Origin: an uncultured Gemmiger sp.
GTDB taxonomy: Bacteria > Bacillota > Clostridia > Oscillospirales > Ruminococcaceae
Assembly (NCBI GenBank): GCA_944386495.1
Contig: CALXBE010000003.1
Location: 62,001-126,000 of the forward strand
Direction: 5' to 3'
DNA length: 64,000 nt
Below the pieces are notes generated by a model. The model was not told the DNA's origin. It worked only from the letters and a program-made list of their open reading frames with translations, and did not search any database. The position numbers and the translations under genes are program-made. Positions 33,598 to 41,691 of the stretch are shown piece after piece. Position 1 is the stretch's first letter. Every line of letters starts with the position of its first letter.

Positions 33598-34361
33598 CTT
33601 CTCACCTCCACGCCCCCTTGGCGCACTTCCTCTTTCAGCTGTTCCACTGTCTCCTGCTTATAATGGAGCACCGAGGCGCAGGCCACTCCATCCGCCCCCG
33701 CCCGAGCTGCCTGAACCAGGTCCTCCCCGGAACCCACACCCCCGCCGCAGATAACCGGCAGGTCCACTGCACTGGTCACTGCCCGGATCAGGTCCAGGTC
33801 CATTCCCCGGCGAAGTCCCTCATTGTCCACGCTGGTCAGAAGGATCTCCCCTGCCCCCAAGGCGGCTCCCTGTTTGGCCCATTCCACCACTTCCCGGCCC
33901 GAATGGGCCCGGCCGCAGTCGTAGTAGGCTTCCCAACTGCCCGGGTTGGTCCGGCTGCGCTTGGCCTGGATGGAAAGGACCATGCACTGGCTGCCAAAGG
34001 TCCGGGCCACCTGGGTGATGAGGGAAGGATCTTTCAGGGCGGCGGTGTTGATGGCCACCTTATCCGCCCCAAGGGCCAGGACCCGGCGGACATCCTCCAG
34101 GTTCCGCAGTCCGCCCCCCACACAAACCGGGATATACACCTCCTCCACCGTCCGGCGGAGAATCTCTCCCAGATTGTTCCGGTTGTACAGGCTGGCCACT
34201 ATATCTATATAAAGAAGCTCATCTATCCCCGCACGGTAATATTCCCGGGCAAAAGCGTTGGGGTCCCCCAGTTTCCGCAGGCCCTCCATCTGGATTCCCT
34301 TTACCAGGTTTTCGTCCTTTACATCCAGCCGGGCAATGAGCCGAATCTTTTTTCCTTCCAT
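33594..34361 (-). CDS. HisF-like cyclase with altered catalytic residue
   Basis: 255 residues with an intact (beta/alpha)8 HisF scaffold: phosphate-binding GGGL (82-85), NTAAL (105-109), GAGEILLTSVDNEG and GGGVGS. Of the two catalytic Asp residues of histidine-pathway HisF, the first is kept (Asp13, in RLDVKD, where the usual wording is CLDVKD) but the second, in the AIDAKR motif, is Gln132 (SIQAKR). The IARLD and MEGLRKLGDP wording recalls HisF homologues found in surface-polysaccharide clusters rather than in his operons. A promoter followed by a terminator hairpin precedes it. Confidence 0.8.
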   Translation of the reverse strand: MEGKKIRLIARLDVKDENLVKGIQMEGLRKLGDPNAFAREYYRAGIDELLYIDIVASLYNRNNLGEILRRTVEEVYIPVCVGGGLRNLEDVRRVLALGADKVAINTAALKDPSLITQVARTFGSQCMVLSIQAKRSRTNPGSWEAYYDCGRAHSGREVVEWAKQGAALGAGEILLTSVDNEGLRRGMDLDLIRAVTSAVDLPVICGGGVGSGEDLVQAARAGADGVACASVLHYKQETVEQLKEEVRQGGVEVRR

Positions 34362-34380
34362 ATTCTTACCCCCTTAAAAC

Positions 34381-34424
34381 AAAAAGAGCGCCGCCGGGAC
34401 AGAGAATCTCTGTCCCGGCGGCGC
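34381..34424 (-). terminator. Strong hairpin between the NSS transporter and hisF-like gene
   Basis: GCGCCGCCGGGACAGA (34388-34403) and its complement (34409-34424) form a 16-bp perfect stem followed by TCTTTTTG on the minus strand. It terminates the transporter gene, but a promoter-like sequence lies between that gene and this hairpin, so it may also attenuate hisF-hisH. Confidence 0.93.
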
Positions 34425-34440
34425 CTTTGCCGTTTTGGTT

Positions 34441-34469
34441 ATTGTATCACAGTCCCCCGGCGGGAACAA
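34441..34469 (-). promoter_or_regulatory. Possible hisF-hisH promoter upstream of the terminator
   Basis: TTGTTC (34464-34469) and TACAAT (34441-34446) on the minus strand at 17 bp, right after the transporter stop. Transcripts would meet the strong terminator hairpin about 10 nt after initiation. Confidence 0.5.
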
Positions 34470-34475
34470 GCTCTT

Positions 34476-35846
34476 TTAAGCAAAGAATTTGTCGTAAATG
34501 CCGAAGGCGAAGATGAAGAGGACGAGGAAAGGCAGTACCCAGGTCAGGTAACCCCGCATCCAGTTCTGAATCTTCAGACCCTTGCCCTGGTTGGTCTCGG
34601 TCATATAGTTCTTCCAGCCCCAGCCGTACCGGGACACACAGAAGAGGAGATAAACCAGGCTGCCCAAAGGCAGGAAAATGTTGCTGACCAGGAAGTCTTC
34701 CAGGTCCAGGATGGCTCCGCCGAAGATGGAGAATCCGTCCCAGGCCCACAGGTTGTATCCCAGCACGCAGGGAACAGCCAGGACCACCAGGAGAACCATG
34801 TTGATCCAGCCGGACTTCTTACGGCTCCAGCCGGTTAGCTCCATGCCGCAGCAGAGGATGTTCTCAAACACAGCCAGCACGGTGGAGAGGGCTGCAAAAG
34901 ACATGAACAGGAAGAAGAGAGCGCCCCACAGCTGACCCAAAGGCATGTTGGCGAAAATGTTGGGCAGGGTCACAAAAATCAGGCTGGGGCCCTGGGTCTG
35001 GTCCACATTGTAGGTGAAGCAGGCGGGGAAAATGATGAGGCCGGCGGTGATGGCCACGAAGGTGTCCAGAATCACCACATTGACAGCCTCGCCCAGCAGG
35101 CTCCGCTCCTTGCCGATGTAGCTGCCGAAGATGGCCATGGCACCGATGCCCAGGCTCAGGGTGAAGAATGCCTGGTTCATGGCACTTACAATGGTGTTGC
35201 CCACACCGGTCTCGGCCATACGGCCAAAGTCAGGCACCAGGTAGAAGGTAAGGCCTTCCTTGGCCCCGTCCATAAACATGCTGTTGACAGCCAGGACCAC
35301 CATAATGACCAGCAGGGCGATCATCATCCATTTGGTCACCTTTTCCAGACCGCTCTGGAGACCCCGGATGCAGACCAGGGCGCCGATCAGGGTGACCACC
35401 ACCATCCAGAAGCCCATGACCAGAGGCTGAGCCAGCATCTCATTGAAGGTGTTGGAGACCATGGTGGTATCGGCACCGTTGAAGGTGCCTTTCAGCATAA
35501 GATAGAAGTAGTGGAGCATCCAGCCTGCCACGGTGGTGTAGTACATCATGAGCAGGTAGCAGCCGATAAGGGTGATATATCCGTGGATATGCCACTTCTG
35601 ACCCGGCTTTTCCAGTGCCTGGTAAGCCTTGACCGGGCTTTTCTGGCTGGCCCGGCCTACTGCAAATTCCATGGTCAGGACGGGCAGGCCCAGGATGACC
35701 AGGAAAATCAGGTAGAACAGCACGAAGGTGCCGCCGCCCCCCTGACCCGCAATGTAGGGGAACTTCCAGACATTTCCGATTCCGATGGCGCAGCCCGCAC
35801 TCAGGAGAATGAACCCCAGGCGGGAGGCCAGTTTCTCTCGTTCCAT
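34476..35846 (-). CDS. Sodium-dependent amino-acid transporter, NSS (SNF) family
   Basis: 456 residues with 11-12 transmembrane helices, the bacterial LeuT/MhsT/TnaT length. TM1 contains the unwound ion-site sequence SAGCAIGIGNVWKFPYIAGQGGGG, and the conserved GLPVLTMEFAVG, SLGIGAMAIFGSYIG and FAALSTVLAVFEN segments are visible. It takes up a hydrophobic or aromatic amino acid with sodium; the exact substrate is not known. Single-gene unit with a consensus promoter. Confidence 0.93.
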   Translation of the reverse strand: MEREKLASRLGFILLSAGCAIGIGNVWKFPYIAGQGGGGTFVLFYLIFLVILGLPVLTMEFAVGRASQKSPVKAYQALEKPGQKWHIHGYITLIGCYLLMMYYTTVAGWMLHYFYLMLKGTFNGADTTMVSNTFNEMLAQPLVMGFWMVVVTLIGALVCIRGLQSGLEKVTKWMMIALLVIMVVLAVNSMFMDGAKEGLTFYLVPDFGRMAETGVGNTIVSAMNQAFFTLSLGIGAMAIFGSYIGKERSLLGEAVNVVILDTFVAITAGLIIFPACFTYNVDQTQGPSLIFVTLPNIFANMPLGQLWGALFFLFMSFAALSTVLAVFENILCCGMELTGWSRKKSGWINMVLLVVLAVPCVLGYNLWAWDGFSIFGGAILDLEDFLVSNIFLPLGSLVYLLFCVSRYGWGWKNYMTETNQGKGLKIQNWMRGYLTWVLPFLVLFIFAFGIYDKFFA

Positions 35847-35899
35847 TGTTTCGATTCCTCATTTCCTTACTCTTTGTATAGGTTGGCACCTGAGTTCTA

Positions 35900-35928
35900 A
35901 TTATACTCAAATTCTTTAGCGCTGTAAA
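35900..35928 (-). promoter_or_regulatory. Promoter of the NSS transporter, with palindrome at -35
   Basis: TTTACA (35923-35928) and TATAAT (35900-35905) on the minus strand at 17 bp. Directly upstream lies GGGGTT-T-AACCCC (35929-35941), a perfect 6-bp palindrome that could bind a regulator. I see nothing else in the gap up to 36045. Confidence 0.88.
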
Positions 35929-36045
35929 GGGGTTTAACCCCCTGCGGAATGTAAAATATACCGCTTATTTTCCCGGCTGCAGCCTTTGGCCTTTCCAAAC
36001 AGCCTTTGCAATTTAACCTGTTTTTTTGAATATTTATAATTTAAA

Positions 36046-36078
36046 AAGCAAAAGCGCCGTCCTGACGGGACAGCGTTT
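36046..36078 (-). terminator. Terminator of the acidic membrane protein gene
   Basis: On the minus strand CGCTGTCC...GGACGGCG forms an 8-bp stem with one mismatch, followed by CTTTTGCTTTTT. Confidence 0.75.
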
Positions 36079-36569
36079 TAAAAGCTGATGAGATAAATCA
36101 GGGCCAGTATCACCAGTGCAGCGGTGATGCCGATGGCCCAGTACAGCCAAAGGGGCCGGTAGTCCTGGGGCAGGGGAAGATTCTCCTCCTCCAGCTGGAT
36201 GTCCGGGCGGATCAGGTCCTCCGGTTCCTCCCAGAGAGGGGCTGTTTCCTTGGCCTCCTCCTGATCCAGGGAATCAAAGTCCACTGTCACATGGACCCGA
36301 ATCCTCTCGGCCATCCGGTCGATCCGCTCCTGGGCCTGGCGCTCCACCATTTCTTCCATGAGGAACTCCTCAATCTCGTTGAGGTATTCGTCCTCCTCAG
36401 GCAGGGGTTCCATGTCCAGGGCCTCTCCGGGCACCTCCAGCGGTTCCTGCTCCGGCAAAGGCGGGGGCGCCAGCTCCTCCTCAGGGGCTTGTTCCCTGCG
36501 GAAGGAATAGTCCACCGGCAGCTCTGCCAGGGTATCGTCACTGTGTTGGTATTTTCTCCGTTTGGCCAT
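36078..36569 (-). CDS. Acidic tail-anchored membrane protein, unknown function
   Basis: 163 residues. A basic start (MAKRRKYQHSDD) leads into a strongly acidic, Pro/Glu-rich region (about 25-130), and the last 25 residues form one transmembrane helix (LWLYWAIGITAALVILALIYLISF). The topology is N-in with a C-terminal anchor. A helical segment at 60-95 (EIEEFLMEEMVERQAQERIDRMAERIRVHV) could be a coiled coil. No family recognised. Confidence 0.7.
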   Translation of the reverse strand: MAKRRKYQHSDDTLAELPVDYSFRREQAPEEELAPPPLPEQEPLEVPGEALDMEPLPEEDEYLNEIEEFLMEEMVERQAQERIDRMAERIRVHVTVDFDSLDQEEAKETAPLWEEPEDLIRPDIQLEEENLPLPQDYRPLWLYWAIGITAALVILALIYLISF

Positions 36570-36678
36570 TTTGTCTTTCCCGGGGACAGAATCCTTGTCC
36601 GCCCTTCCTTTGGTTTCGCAGGATCCTGTACCGGGGGACAGCGCTTTTTACAGTCCTGTCCCCGGCGGGTCAGTATCC

Positions 36679-36894
36679 TTATTCCTCGTTTTCTTCTTCC
36701 ACAGAGAGGATATACTCTTCCTCGGCACCGGGCAGGGTGTCGTCCTCTTCCTCCTGGGAATCTGCCTCAAAGAGCAGCTGCTCATACTCAGCCAGCTCCC
36801 GCTCCCGCTTCCAGAGATAGATAGCAAAGGCGGTGAGTGCGCCCACGGCGCAGGCCAGGAAAGCCAGCATAGCGGCAAAAGTGGATTTCTTCAT
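36679..36894 (-). CDS. Small membrane protein with acidic cytoplasmic tail
   Basis: 71 residues. One N-terminal transmembrane helix (about 5-27), a basic stop-transfer KRER, then a very acidic tail (EADSQEEEDDTLPGAEEEYILSVEEENEE). Good AGGAG site before the ATG. No family recognised. With the gene downstream it forms a pair of acidic single-span proteins. Confidence 0.7.
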   Translation of the reverse strand: MKKSTFAAMLAFLACAVGALTAFAIYLWKRERELAEYEQLLFEADSQEEEDDTLPGAEEEYILSVEEENEE

Positions 36895-37012
36895 GGTAGA
36901 GTCCTCCTTGTCGTTCTCATAGGGGCCGCTGAAGGAAAACAGGTTCCCCGGCCCAACAGTTACGCTTATTATACCCCGCCCTGGGGTAATTTACAACCAT
37001 CTGAGGGTGAAT

Positions 37013-37990
37013 TTAATAGTTTCGCAACGATTCCTGCAGCTTTTCCAGATGGCGGGCATATTCCGCCCGGACTTCCGGGGGGTTCAGTATCTTGATTTCT
37101 CCCCCGAATCCGCATACCCAGCCGAAGAACTGCTCGCTGACGGTGACCGGAACGGTAAAATGGAAGGCATCCTCCCCATCCCGCACAAAGGTGGGGCCGG
37201 TGCCGAACCGGTCTACCATGGGTCCCACCAGCCGCAGGGGTGCGGAAAGGGTGACCTTGGTGGTGTCTCCGCCGAACATATTGAACATCCGGGCCACATA
37301 CTGGTTGATTTCCTGGTTGGGGAAGGAATCTGCCTTTTCCGGGGCGACGCTTACCTGAGTCATCTTGTCCACCCGGAAGTTTTTCAGCTGTTCCTCCCCG
37401 GTTTTCCGGCCCACCATATAGTAGAGCCCGTTTTCATAGGCCAGGGCGGCAGGGCTGCAATGATACTTTTCCTTACGGCGGGGAACCAGTTTTTTGTCCA
37501 GGTCCCATTCATTATAGATGAACTCCACCTTTTTGCCCTGGTTGATGGCCTGGTGCAGGGTGTCCAGGGCGTACTGGGTGTTCTGGGGGGTCTTGGTCCG
37601 CCCGGCCAGCTTGACCTGACGGCGCAGGTCCTGGGCATGGTACCGGCTGGTCAGCCCCATGAGTTTATCAATGAGGGTCCGGCTGTGGGTCTCGTTGATG
37701 AACTTGCTGCTCTGGACCGCATCCACCAGCAGTTTCAGCTCATGGAGTTCAAAGGTTCCCTCCGCCAGGTAGTACCCTCCTCCCGGGCCCCGGACCAGCT
37801 CGATCTGGTAGCCCAGGTCCTGAAGGCACTGGATGTCACTGTAAATGCTTTTTCGCTCGGCGGCGATGTTGTTTTCCTCCAGCCTCTGCAAAAGCCGGGG
37901 AACGCTCAGGGGATGTTCCTGGTCCGACTCCCGGGTCAAAATTTCCAGCAGCACCAGGATTTTGGCCTTCTGGCTTTCCCGTCTGGCCAT
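37013..37990 (-). CDS. WYL-domain transcriptional regulator
   Basis: About 325 residues from the ATG at 37988-37990 (an ATG three codons earlier abuts the AAAGG site). An N-terminal winged HTH (about 1-65, KSIYSDIQCLQDLGYQIEL) is followed by a WYL domain (about 140-215, KKVEFIYNEWDLDKKLVPRRKEKYHCSPAALAYENGLYYMVGR) and a WCX C-terminal region. WYL proteins sense small ligands or nucleic acids. It lies 15 nt after tyrA as the last gene of the aro operon, so it may respond to aromatic metabolism; this is inference from position. Confidence 0.88.
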   Translation of the reverse strand: MARRESQKAKILVLLEILTRESDQEHPLSVPRLLQRLEENNIAAERKSIYSDIQCLQDLGYQIELVRGPGGGYYLAEGTFELHELKLLVDAVQSSKFINETHSRTLIDKLMGLTSRYHAQDLRRQVKLAGRTKTPQNTQYALDTLHQAINQGKKVEFIYNEWDLDKKLVPRRKEKYHCSPAALAYENGLYYMVGRKTGEEQLKNFRVDKMTQVSVAPEKADSFPNQEINQYVARMFNMFGGDTTKVTLSAPLRLVGPMVDRFGTGPTFVRDGEDAFHFTVPVTVSEQFFGWVCGFGGEIKILNPPEVRAEYARHLEKLQESLRNY

Positions 37991-38005
37991 GGCACTCATC
38001 CTTTC

Positions 38006-38860
38006 TCAGTGTTGGTCAAAAGCGGTCCGCCGCCGGGTGGACAGCCGGAACATCTCCTCCAAATGTTCCCGGTCCCCCGTCAGCAAGGCCTGTTTCATTT
38101 CCTGCAACGCAGTGTCAAACTGGTCAATTTCCGCAATCAGGTTTTCCTTGTTCCACAAAAACAGCTCCGCCCACATTTTTTCATTGATTTTGGCGATCCG
38201 GGTCAGGTCCCGGAAGCTGTCTCCCGTATACTCTGCCAGCCGGGTATTGTCGCTGGCGCACATAAGGCTCACCGCAATGGCATGGCAAAGCTGGCTCACA
38301 TAGCCGATCATGGCATCGTGTTCTTCCAGGCTCAGGCAGGTGATCCGGGCAAAGCCCAGAGTCTGGGCCAGGCTGCGGCACCATTCTATCCCCCGGGGGG
38401 TGTTCTTTTGGGTAGGGGTGATGATAAAGTTGGCCCCGGAAAATTCCACCCGGGCGGAGTTTTCCACTCCGCTCACCTCTTTGCCTGCCATGGGATGGCT
38501 GGGGATAAACTCCACCTCCGGGGGCAGGATGGCCTGGATAGGCTCCACCAGCCCCTTTTTCACCCCCGAAACATCGGTAAAAATCAGGCCGGGACGGAAA
38601 TATTTTCCGTACTGCCCCACCCACTGTTCCAGGGCGGTGGGGTAAAGGCCGAACACAATATGGTCGGCCTGGGAAATCATCTCCTCAAAGTTTTCCCGGG
38701 CTCCGGCGGCAATGTACCCGTGGGCCAAAGCCCAGTCCAGACTTTCCTGGTTGGTGTCAATGGCCAGCACCCGGACCCCGGCCCGGGTCAGTTCCAAGGC
38801 GTACTTGCCTCCCAGCAGACCCAGGCCCACAATTAAGTAGGTTTTGGAAGGGTCAATCAT
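38006..38860 (-). CDS. tyrA: Prephenate dehydrogenase
   Basis: 284 residues. Converts prephenate and NAD(P) to 4-hydroxyphenylpyruvate on the tyrosine branch. The dinucleotide-binding loop GLGLLGGKYALELTRAG is at 11-27, and the substrate-site motifs SHPMAGKEVSGVENS and the QLCHAIAVSLM helix are present. No ACT or chorismate mutase domain is attached. It overlaps aroA by 8 nt. Confidence 0.95.
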   Translation of the reverse strand: MIDPSKTYLIVGLGLLGGKYALELTRAGVRVLAIDTNQESLDWALAHGYIAAGARENFEEMISQADHIVFGLYPTALEQWVGQYGKYFRPGLIFTDVSGVKKGLVEPIQAILPPEVEFIPSHPMAGKEVSGVENSARVEFSGANFIITPTQKNTPRGIEWCRSLAQTLGFARITCLSLEEHDAMIGYVSQLCHAIAVSLMCASDNTRLAEYTGDSFRDLTRIAKINEKMWAELFLWNKENLIAEIDQFDTALQEMKQALLTGDREHLEEMFRLSTRRRTAFDQH

Positions 38861-40133
38861 CCAGGACCTCCACCTTTCCTCCCACCGAACGGATGGCGCT
38901 GAAGAAACCGGGCCAGCTCTTGTTCACTGCCTGGGCCCCCTGAATTTCTCCCTGGAACCCGGCCCCCAGCAGGGCCACGGTGAGGGCCATGACGATACGG
39001 TGGTCATTATGTCCCTTGAGAGGACGGGAGGGAGGCTGCATGCCGCCCCCTTCGATTTCAATGGTGTCCCCCACGCACTGAATATGGACCCCCATTTTAG
39101 CCATCTCATGCTGCATGGTGGCAATTCGGTCGCTTTCCTTGATTCGCAGCCGTCCTGCATTGAGGATGGTGGTCCGGCCCGCACAGAAGGCAGCCAGCAC
39201 CATAAGGATGGGCCCCAGGTCGGGGCAGTCGGCCAGGTCCACCGGGGTGACGGGGGCGATCAGGTGGGAATACCCAAAGCAGTAGGCCCCGTCCTCCTTC
39301 TTCATCCGGCATCCGCACCGGCGGAGGAACTTGGCAATGACCTTGTCTCCCTGGGCGCTGGCAGGGTCCAGCCCTTCCAGCCGCACATCTCCCCGCAGGG
39401 CTCCCAGCACCGCCATGAAAGCGGCGTTGGACCAGTCCCCCTCCACCATCACTTTCCGGGCGTGGTACTGCTGGCGGCCGGGGACCACCAGGGTATACTC
39501 GTCCTCCCAGCCGGCCTCCACCCCGAAGGTGTTCAGGGCGGAAAGGGTCAGGTCGATGTAGTTCCGGCTTTCCACCGGAGGTTCAATATGGATGGTACTG
39601 TTCCCGCCCAGCAGGGGCAGGGTGAAGAGCAGACCACTGATAAACTGGCTGGACACATTCCCCGGCAGGGTGTATTCCCCGGGGGTGAGCCGCCCGCTGA
39701 TGGTGATACCTTCCTCCCCGTGGACAAACTGAAGGCCCCGGGCCTCGAACAGGCTCCGGTACACATCCTGAGGGCGCTCCATCAGGCGGCCTGCCCCGGT
39801 CAGGGTGACCGCATGGTCGGTAAGGCTGAAAAGGGGCAGGCAGAACCGGAGGGTACTGCCGCTCTCCCCACAGAAAACGGGAGCGTCGGGCAGGGCGATC
39901 TGTCCGCCGCAGCCGGTGACCCGGAGCACTCCGGCCCCTTCCTTCCGGACCTTGGCCCCCATGGCGGTAATGCAGCCGATGGTGGCCTTGATGTCCTCGC
40001 TGTACTCCAGGTGTTCGATGACTGAATCCCCCTGGGCCAAAGCGGCACAGATCAGCAGCCGGTGCCCGGCGCTTTTGCTGGGGGGTGCTGTGATCCTGCC
40101 GTCAATATAACTGGGTGATACCTTTATATTCAC
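38853..40133 (-). CDS. aroA: 3-phosphoshikimate 1-carboxyvinyltransferase (EPSP synthase)
   Basis: 426 residues from a GTG with GAGGGAG upstream. Transfers enolpyruvate from PEP to shikimate 3-phosphate. The substrate-binding PPSKSAGHRLLICAALAQG (17-35) and CGESGSTLRFCLPLF, and the conserved ESDRIATMQHEMAKMG and GHNDHRIVMALTVA segments, are intact. Confidence 0.96.
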   Translation of the reverse strand: MNIKVSPSYIDGRITAPPSKSAGHRLLICAALAQGDSVIEHLEYSEDIKATIGCITAMGAKVRKEGAGVLRVTGCGGQIALPDAPVFCGESGSTLRFCLPLFSLTDHAVTLTGAGRLMERPQDVYRSLFEARGLQFVHGEEGITISGRLTPGEYTLPGNVSSQFISGLLFTLPLLGGNSTIHIEPPVESRNYIDLTLSALNTFGVEAGWEDEYTLVVPGRQQYHARKVMVEGDWSNAAFMAVLGALRGDVRLEGLDPASAQGDKVIAKFLRRCGCRMKKEDGAYCFGYSHLIAPVTPVDLADCPDLGPILMVLAAFCAGRTTILNAGRLRIKESDRIATMQHEMAKMGVHIQCVGDTIEIEGGGMQPPSRPLKGHNDHRIVMALTVALLGAGFQGEIQGAQAVNKSWPGFFSAIRSVGGKVEVLDD

Positions 40134-40167
40134 CGTAATCTCCCTCGATTTCCGTTACAATAATGGG

Positions 40168-41184
40168 TTACATTTCCCGGCCGATGGCGGCAGCCACCTT
40201 CCGGCACTTGGATACCATCTCGGCAAACTTGTCAGGTTTCAGGCACTGAGCGCCGTCGCTCCAGGCGCACTGGGGATTGTCATGGACCTCCACTTCCAGG
40301 CCGTCGGCACCGGCGGCGATGGCGGCCAGAGCCATGGTCTCCACATACTTGAAGTTGCCGGTGGCGTGGCTGGGGTCAATGATAATGGGCAGGTGGGTCT
40401 TTTCCTTGATGACCGGAATGGCGGACAGGTCCAGGGTGTTCCGGGTAGCGGTCTCAAAGGTGCGGATTCCCCGCTCGCAGAGGATGACCTGCTCGTTGCC
40501 CCCGGCCATGATGTACTCGGCGGACATGATCCACTCCTCGATGGTGTTGGCCAGGCCCCGCTTGAGAAGCACCGGCTTGTTCATCTTGCCCACAGCCTTG
40601 AGGAGCTGGAAGTTCTGCATATTCCGGGCGCCGATCTGGACAATGTCCACATAGGCCTCGAACTCGGGGATATGCACCTCATCCATCAGCTCGCTGACAA
40701 TGGGCATGCCGGTCTCGGTGCGGGCCTTGACCATGTCCAGGATGCCCTCGGTGCCCAGGCCCTGGAAAGAATAGGGGCTGGTCCGGGGCTTGTAAGCGCC
40801 GCCCCGCAGGAAGTTAGCGCCGCCCTCTTTTACGGCACGGGCCAGCTTGAGGGTGTGTTCCTCTCCCTCAATGCTGCAGGGGCCGGCCATGACCACAATG
40901 GGGTTGTTTCCGCCGATTTTGATCCCCCGCACATCAATGACGGTGTCCTGGGGATGGAACAGCCGGTTGGCCCGCTTGTAGGGGGCGGACACACGGGTGA
41001 CATTCTCCACCCAGGGATTGGCCAGCACATCCTTCTCAGCGATTTTGGTGGTGTCGCCTACCAGGCCGAAGACATTGTAATCCGTGCCCCGGATGATGGT
41101 GACCGACAGGCCCTGCTTTTCGAAGTTGTCTACGATACGGTCCAGTTCCACCTGAGGGGTGCCTTTTTTGGTTGAAATAATCAT
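40168..41184 (-). CDS. aroF: 3-deoxy-7-phosphoheptulonate synthase (type I beta)
   Basis: 338 residues. Condenses PEP and erythrose 4-phosphate, the first step of the shikimate pathway. An N-terminal ferredoxin-like regulatory domain (about 1-68) precedes the TIM barrel, as in the T. maritima enzyme that is inhibited by Tyr and Phe. Key segments are MAGPCSIEGEEHTLKLA, GGAYKPRTSPYSFQGLG, QIGARNMQNFQLL and IIDPSHATGN. Confidence 0.95.
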   Translation of the reverse strand: MIISTKKGTPQVELDRIVDNFEKQGLSVTIIRGTDYNVFGLVGDTTKIAEKDVLANPWVENVTRVSAPYKRANRLFHPQDTVIDVRGIKIGGNNPIVVMAGPCSIEGEEHTLKLARAVKEGGANFLRGGAYKPRTSPYSFQGLGTEGILDMVKARTETGMPIVSELMDEVHIPEFEAYVDIVQIGARNMQNFQLLKAVGKMNKPVLLKRGLANTIEEWIMSAEYIMAGGNEQVILCERGIRTFETATRNTLDLSAIPVIKEKTHLPIIIDPSHATGNFKYVETMALAAIAAGADGLEVEVHDNPQCAWSDGAQCLKPDKFAEMVSKCRKVAAAIGREM

Positions 41185-41232
41185 GGGTTTCCTTCTCTCC
41201 TTTGGTATTGGTTTATGACCGGAATCCGGCTC

Positions 41233-41676
41233 TTATTGTTTTTCTTTGGTGATGTACTCCTGCAAAAAGCGGCAGGCGTTGAGGTATCCGGCCACACCCT
41301 GGCCGATGAAGTGGCCCTGGCAGGCCATTCCCGCATAGCTTATTTTCCGGAATTCCTCCCGCTGGCTGATGTCAGTGATATGGACTTCCGCCGCCGGGAG
41401 TTTTACCGCCTTGAGGGCGTCCAGAATGGCAATGCTGGTGTGGGTGTAAGCCCCCGGATTGAGGACAAGGCCGTCTACCCGGCCCAGGGCCTGCTGGATG
41501 GCATCCACCAGGTCCCCTTCGTGGTTGGACTGGTAGAACTCCACCTGGATGCCCAGTTCCCGGCAGCCCTCCTCAATGTAATTGCAGACCCCTTTATAGT
41601 CCAGGGTCCCGTAAAGGCCCGGCTCCCGCACCCCCAGAAGGTTCAGGTTGGGGCCGTTGATGACTAACAGTTTCAT
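41233..41676 (-). CDS. aroQ: 3-dehydroquinate dehydratase, type II
   Basis: 147 residues, standard for the dodecameric type II enzyme. It shows KLLVINGPNLNLLGVREPGLYG (with the catalytic Tyr at 23), YQSNHEGDLVDAIQQA and NPGAYTHTSIAI. Sits between aroEK and aroF. Confidence 0.96.
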   Translation of the reverse strand: MKLLVINGPNLNLLGVREPGLYGTLDYKGVCNYIEEGCRELGIQVEFYQSNHEGDLVDAIQQALGRVDGLVLNPGAYTHTSIAILDALKAVKLPAAEVHITDISQREEFRKISYAGMACQGHFIGQGVAGYLNACRFLQEYITKEKQ

Positions 41677-41691
41677 ATTCCATCTTTCCTT

